From Saprospiraceae bacterium UBA7328 (GTDB taxonomy: Bacteria; Bacteroidota; Bacteroidia; Chitinophagales; Saprospiraceae), in NCBI GenBank assembly GCA_002471345.1, contig DKPS01000280.1, forward strand, positions 87,521 through 96,438: a stretch of DNA of 8,918 nucleotides, written 5' to 3'. Every line of letters starts with the position of its first letter. Within the stretch, counting starts at the first letter, position 1. A model generated the notes under the pieces. It did not search any database. It was given only the letters and a program-made list of their open reading frames with translations, and had not been told where the DNA came from. A program made the translations under genes and the position numbers. Positions 7,747 through 8,918 of the stretch are shown here, one piece after another.

Positions 7747-7898
7747 AACATACTTGAGCCTAGGCGCCTTTTCTATAGTGATAATATGTATGACTGGTAA
7801 GCTAATAAATTGATTTGTTATGTCGCGAATATGAAAATTAAACGTTACAAAGACATATACATCACTTACATGTAATTAATTCCATAATTTTAGGCTTA

Positions 7899-8705
7899 AT
7901 GGAAAATAATCAATTGTATAAACTGATTTTTGTGGTTTTGATGATCTGCTCAGCGGATGCCATAAGTGCCCAGATTATTTTTCAACCCAAACCAGTAGAA
8001 TATAATTTTAAAGGAGTTGTATATAAAACGGAAAAAATATTCGGCGCAAGAGTCACCACTTCCGGACTTGCCATTAGTTATAAAACAGGAAAACTAAAAT
8101 CATACTACAATACAACTTACTATAATTTTGAATTAGGATATATCAAAGACCCTAGAGAGCGAAAACAAAACAAAAACATTAGTTTCCCAGGAGAAGGCCT
8201 ATCTCCTTCTTTCATCTACGGGAAACGTAATCATTTTATTAACTTAAGGTTAAGTGCTGGAGGTAAAAGATATCTGTCAGAAAAAACTAGAAGGAAAGGG
8301 ATTGCAGTTGGCTTTATCTATGAAGCTGGGGCTTCTATTGGTTTGCTCAAACCTGTAGAACTTCAAGTGATACAGAATAACTTGGAAACCTTCGAAACCG
8401 AACTTGTGAACATCCGTTATTCTGATGACAATGCAGAGCAGTTTTTAGCCTATGATGACATTTATGGTGCGACTGGTTTTTTCAACGGCATTTCCAGTAC
8501 GTCGATCACTGTGGGTGCTCATGGTAAAATAGCAGGACACTTTTCATTAGGTGCTTTTGAGCAAAAAGTTAAAGCCTTGGAAGCTGGATTAATGGTTGAT
8601 ATATTTCCAGGAAAGGTGCCTGTTTTGGCAGAAAGAGAAGGGGTGAAGAATAAATTTATTTTCCTCAATTTGTATCTATCTTTGCAATTCGGTGGGCGTA
8701 AATAG
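7899..8705 (+). CDS. Exported protein of unknown function, probable outer-membrane beta-barrel
   Basis: A 268-residue protein that I cannot assign to a named family. Residues 1-24 form a Sec signal peptide: Lys8, a hydrophobic core LIFVVLMIC (9-17), and an Ala-x-Ala-like site in ISA before Gln25, the common Bacteroidetes 'AQ' cleavage. The mature part is rich in aromatic and alternating strands separated by charged loops, for example GLAISYKTG (56-64), [17 protein letters not shown] (74-90), [11 protein letters not shown] and [16 protein letters not shown]. It ends with the strand [16 protein letters not shown] and a basic RK tail, consistent with an outer-membrane barrel of about 8-12 strands. 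That is a structural inference. ATG 7899 puts the signal peptide at the N-terminus, so the start is sound. It is divergent from the deacetylase-like gene and 26 bp upstream of lipA. The link with lipA may be positional only. Confidence 0.85.
   Translation: MENNQLYKLIFVVLMICSADAISAQIIFQPKPVEYNFKGVVYKTEKIFGARVTTSGLAISYKTGKLKSYYNTTYYNFELGYIKDPRERKQNKNISFPGEGLSPSFIYGKRNHFINLRLSAGGKRYLSEKTRRKGIAVGFIYEAGASIGLLKPVELQVIQNNLETFETELVNIRYSDDNAEQFLAYDDIYGATGFFNGISSTSITVGAHGKIAGHFSLGAFEQKVKALEAGLMVDIFPGKVPVLAEREGVKNKFIFLNLYLSLQFGGRK
8655..8684 (+). promoter_or_regulatory. Candidate Bacteroidetes-type promoter for lipA
   Basis: TATCTTTG (8677-8684) is an exact match to the Bacteroidetes -7 element TAnnTTTG. 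TTTA at 8655-8658, 18 bp upstream, is one base from the -33 element TTTG. Transcription would begin near 8690, giving a leader of about 40 bases before the lipA ATG at 8732. The element lies within the last codons of the preceding gene (residues Tyr-Leu-Ser-Leu-Gln), so the match may be coincidental. Confidence 0.4.
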
Positions 8706-8731
8706 CATCATTCTGTCACCTTTTTAAATTA

Positions 8732-8918
8732 ATGACCTTGATTGATTTACCAGTAATAGATAAGGACAAACCACAACGTAAAAAGAAACCAGATTGGTTA
8801 AGAGTAAAACTTCCAATAGGAGAGGATTATAGGAGAGTAAGGTCTCTTGTTGACAAATATGACCTTCATACAATCTGTCAGAGTGGACATTGTCCTAATA
8901 TGGGAGAATGTTGGGGAG
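8732..8918 (+). CDS. lipA: Lipoyl synthase, N-terminal fragment (3' end outside window)
   Basis: A radical-SAM enzyme that inserts two sulfurs into octanoyl groups on lipoyl domains of 2-oxoacid dehydrogenases and the glycine cleavage H protein. Only the first 62 codons are in the window. They include the conserved [13 protein letters not shown] (18-30) and the auxiliary iron-sulfur cluster motif C-x4-C-x5-C (Cys49, Cys54, Cys60) in [15 protein letters not shown]. This motif is specific to lipoyl synthase. The ATG at 8732 follows an A/T-rich leader and gives the usual short N-terminal extension before the conserved block. The radical-SAM CxxxCxxC motif lies beyond the window edge. It is 26 bp downstream of the exported-protein gene, with a promoter-like element inside that gene. 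Confidence 0.95.
   Translation, partial: MTLIDLPVIDKDKPQRKKKPDWLRVKLPIGEDYRRVRSLVDKYDLHTICQSGHCPNMGECWG

Noticed and set aside
7758..7768. Overlapping palindromes GCCTAGGC and GGCGCC near the 5' end of the deacetylase-like gene
   Set aside because: They fall in what appears to be coding sequence for the KAPRL segment of the extended N-terminus. Such short palindromes are expected by chance and no second copy is seen.
7885..7892. TAATTTTA as a -7 element for the exported-protein gene
   Set aside because: It is one base off consensus and only 6 bp from the ATG, leaving no room for a normal leader. No -33 TTTG is well placed upstream.
1..8918. Mobile element, CRISPR array, defence or other undescribed accessory system
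   Set aside because: No transposase, integrase, direct-repeat array, toxin-antitoxin pair or nuclease gene is present. The genes are metabolic or housekeeping with uniform AT-rich composition.

Overview
The window reads as a chromosomal segment from a Bacteroidetes bacterium, probably a marine or soil Cytophagales relative. The support is AT-rich DNA with A-rich leaders instead of strong Shine-Dalgarno sites, short exported proteins that look like outer-membrane beta-barrels, a polysaccharide-deacetylase-like protein of a type familiar from this phylum, and a TAnnTTTG-type promoter element. This placement comes from protein style and promoter style, not from a marker-gene tree.

Layout. Bases 1-237 hold the 3' end of a plus-strand gene, probably for an outer-membrane beta-barrel protein. 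Bases 277-732 (minus strand) encode an Lrp/AsnC-family regulator. It is divergent from a tightly packed plus-strand operon: rocD (ornithine aminotransferase, 871-2124), rocF (arginase, 2155-3105) and putA (bifunctional proline dehydrogenase / P5C dehydrogenase, 3138-6461). A minus-strand polysaccharide-deacetylase-like gene (6499-7746, probably beginning further upstream) converges on putA. A plus-strand exported protein of unknown function follows (7899-8705). The window ends inside the first 62 codons of lipA (lipoyl synthase, from 8732).

How the genes work together. RocF splits arginine into urea and ornithine. RocD transaminates ornithine to glutamate semialdehyde, which cyclises to P5C. 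The proline dehydrogenase half of PutA makes the same intermediate from proline, and its aldehyde dehydrogenase half oxidises glutamate semialdehyde to glutamate. The operon is therefore a complete arginine-plus-proline to glutamate route, with both branches meeting at the last enzyme. The divergent Lrp-type gene is the obvious candidate regulator. The 138-bp intergenic region contains a 9/10-matched inverted repeat (742-751 / 764-773) that could be its operator.

I found no mobile element, CRISPR array, tRNA, rRNA or defence system, and no clear sign of an undescribed system. The points most worth a second look are the missing canonical start codon of the deacetylase-like gene, the inverted repeat between the regulator and rocD, the substituted substrate-site positions in the arginase, and a promoter-like element for lipA inside the preceding gene. 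No stretch longer than about 160 bases is without a gene.
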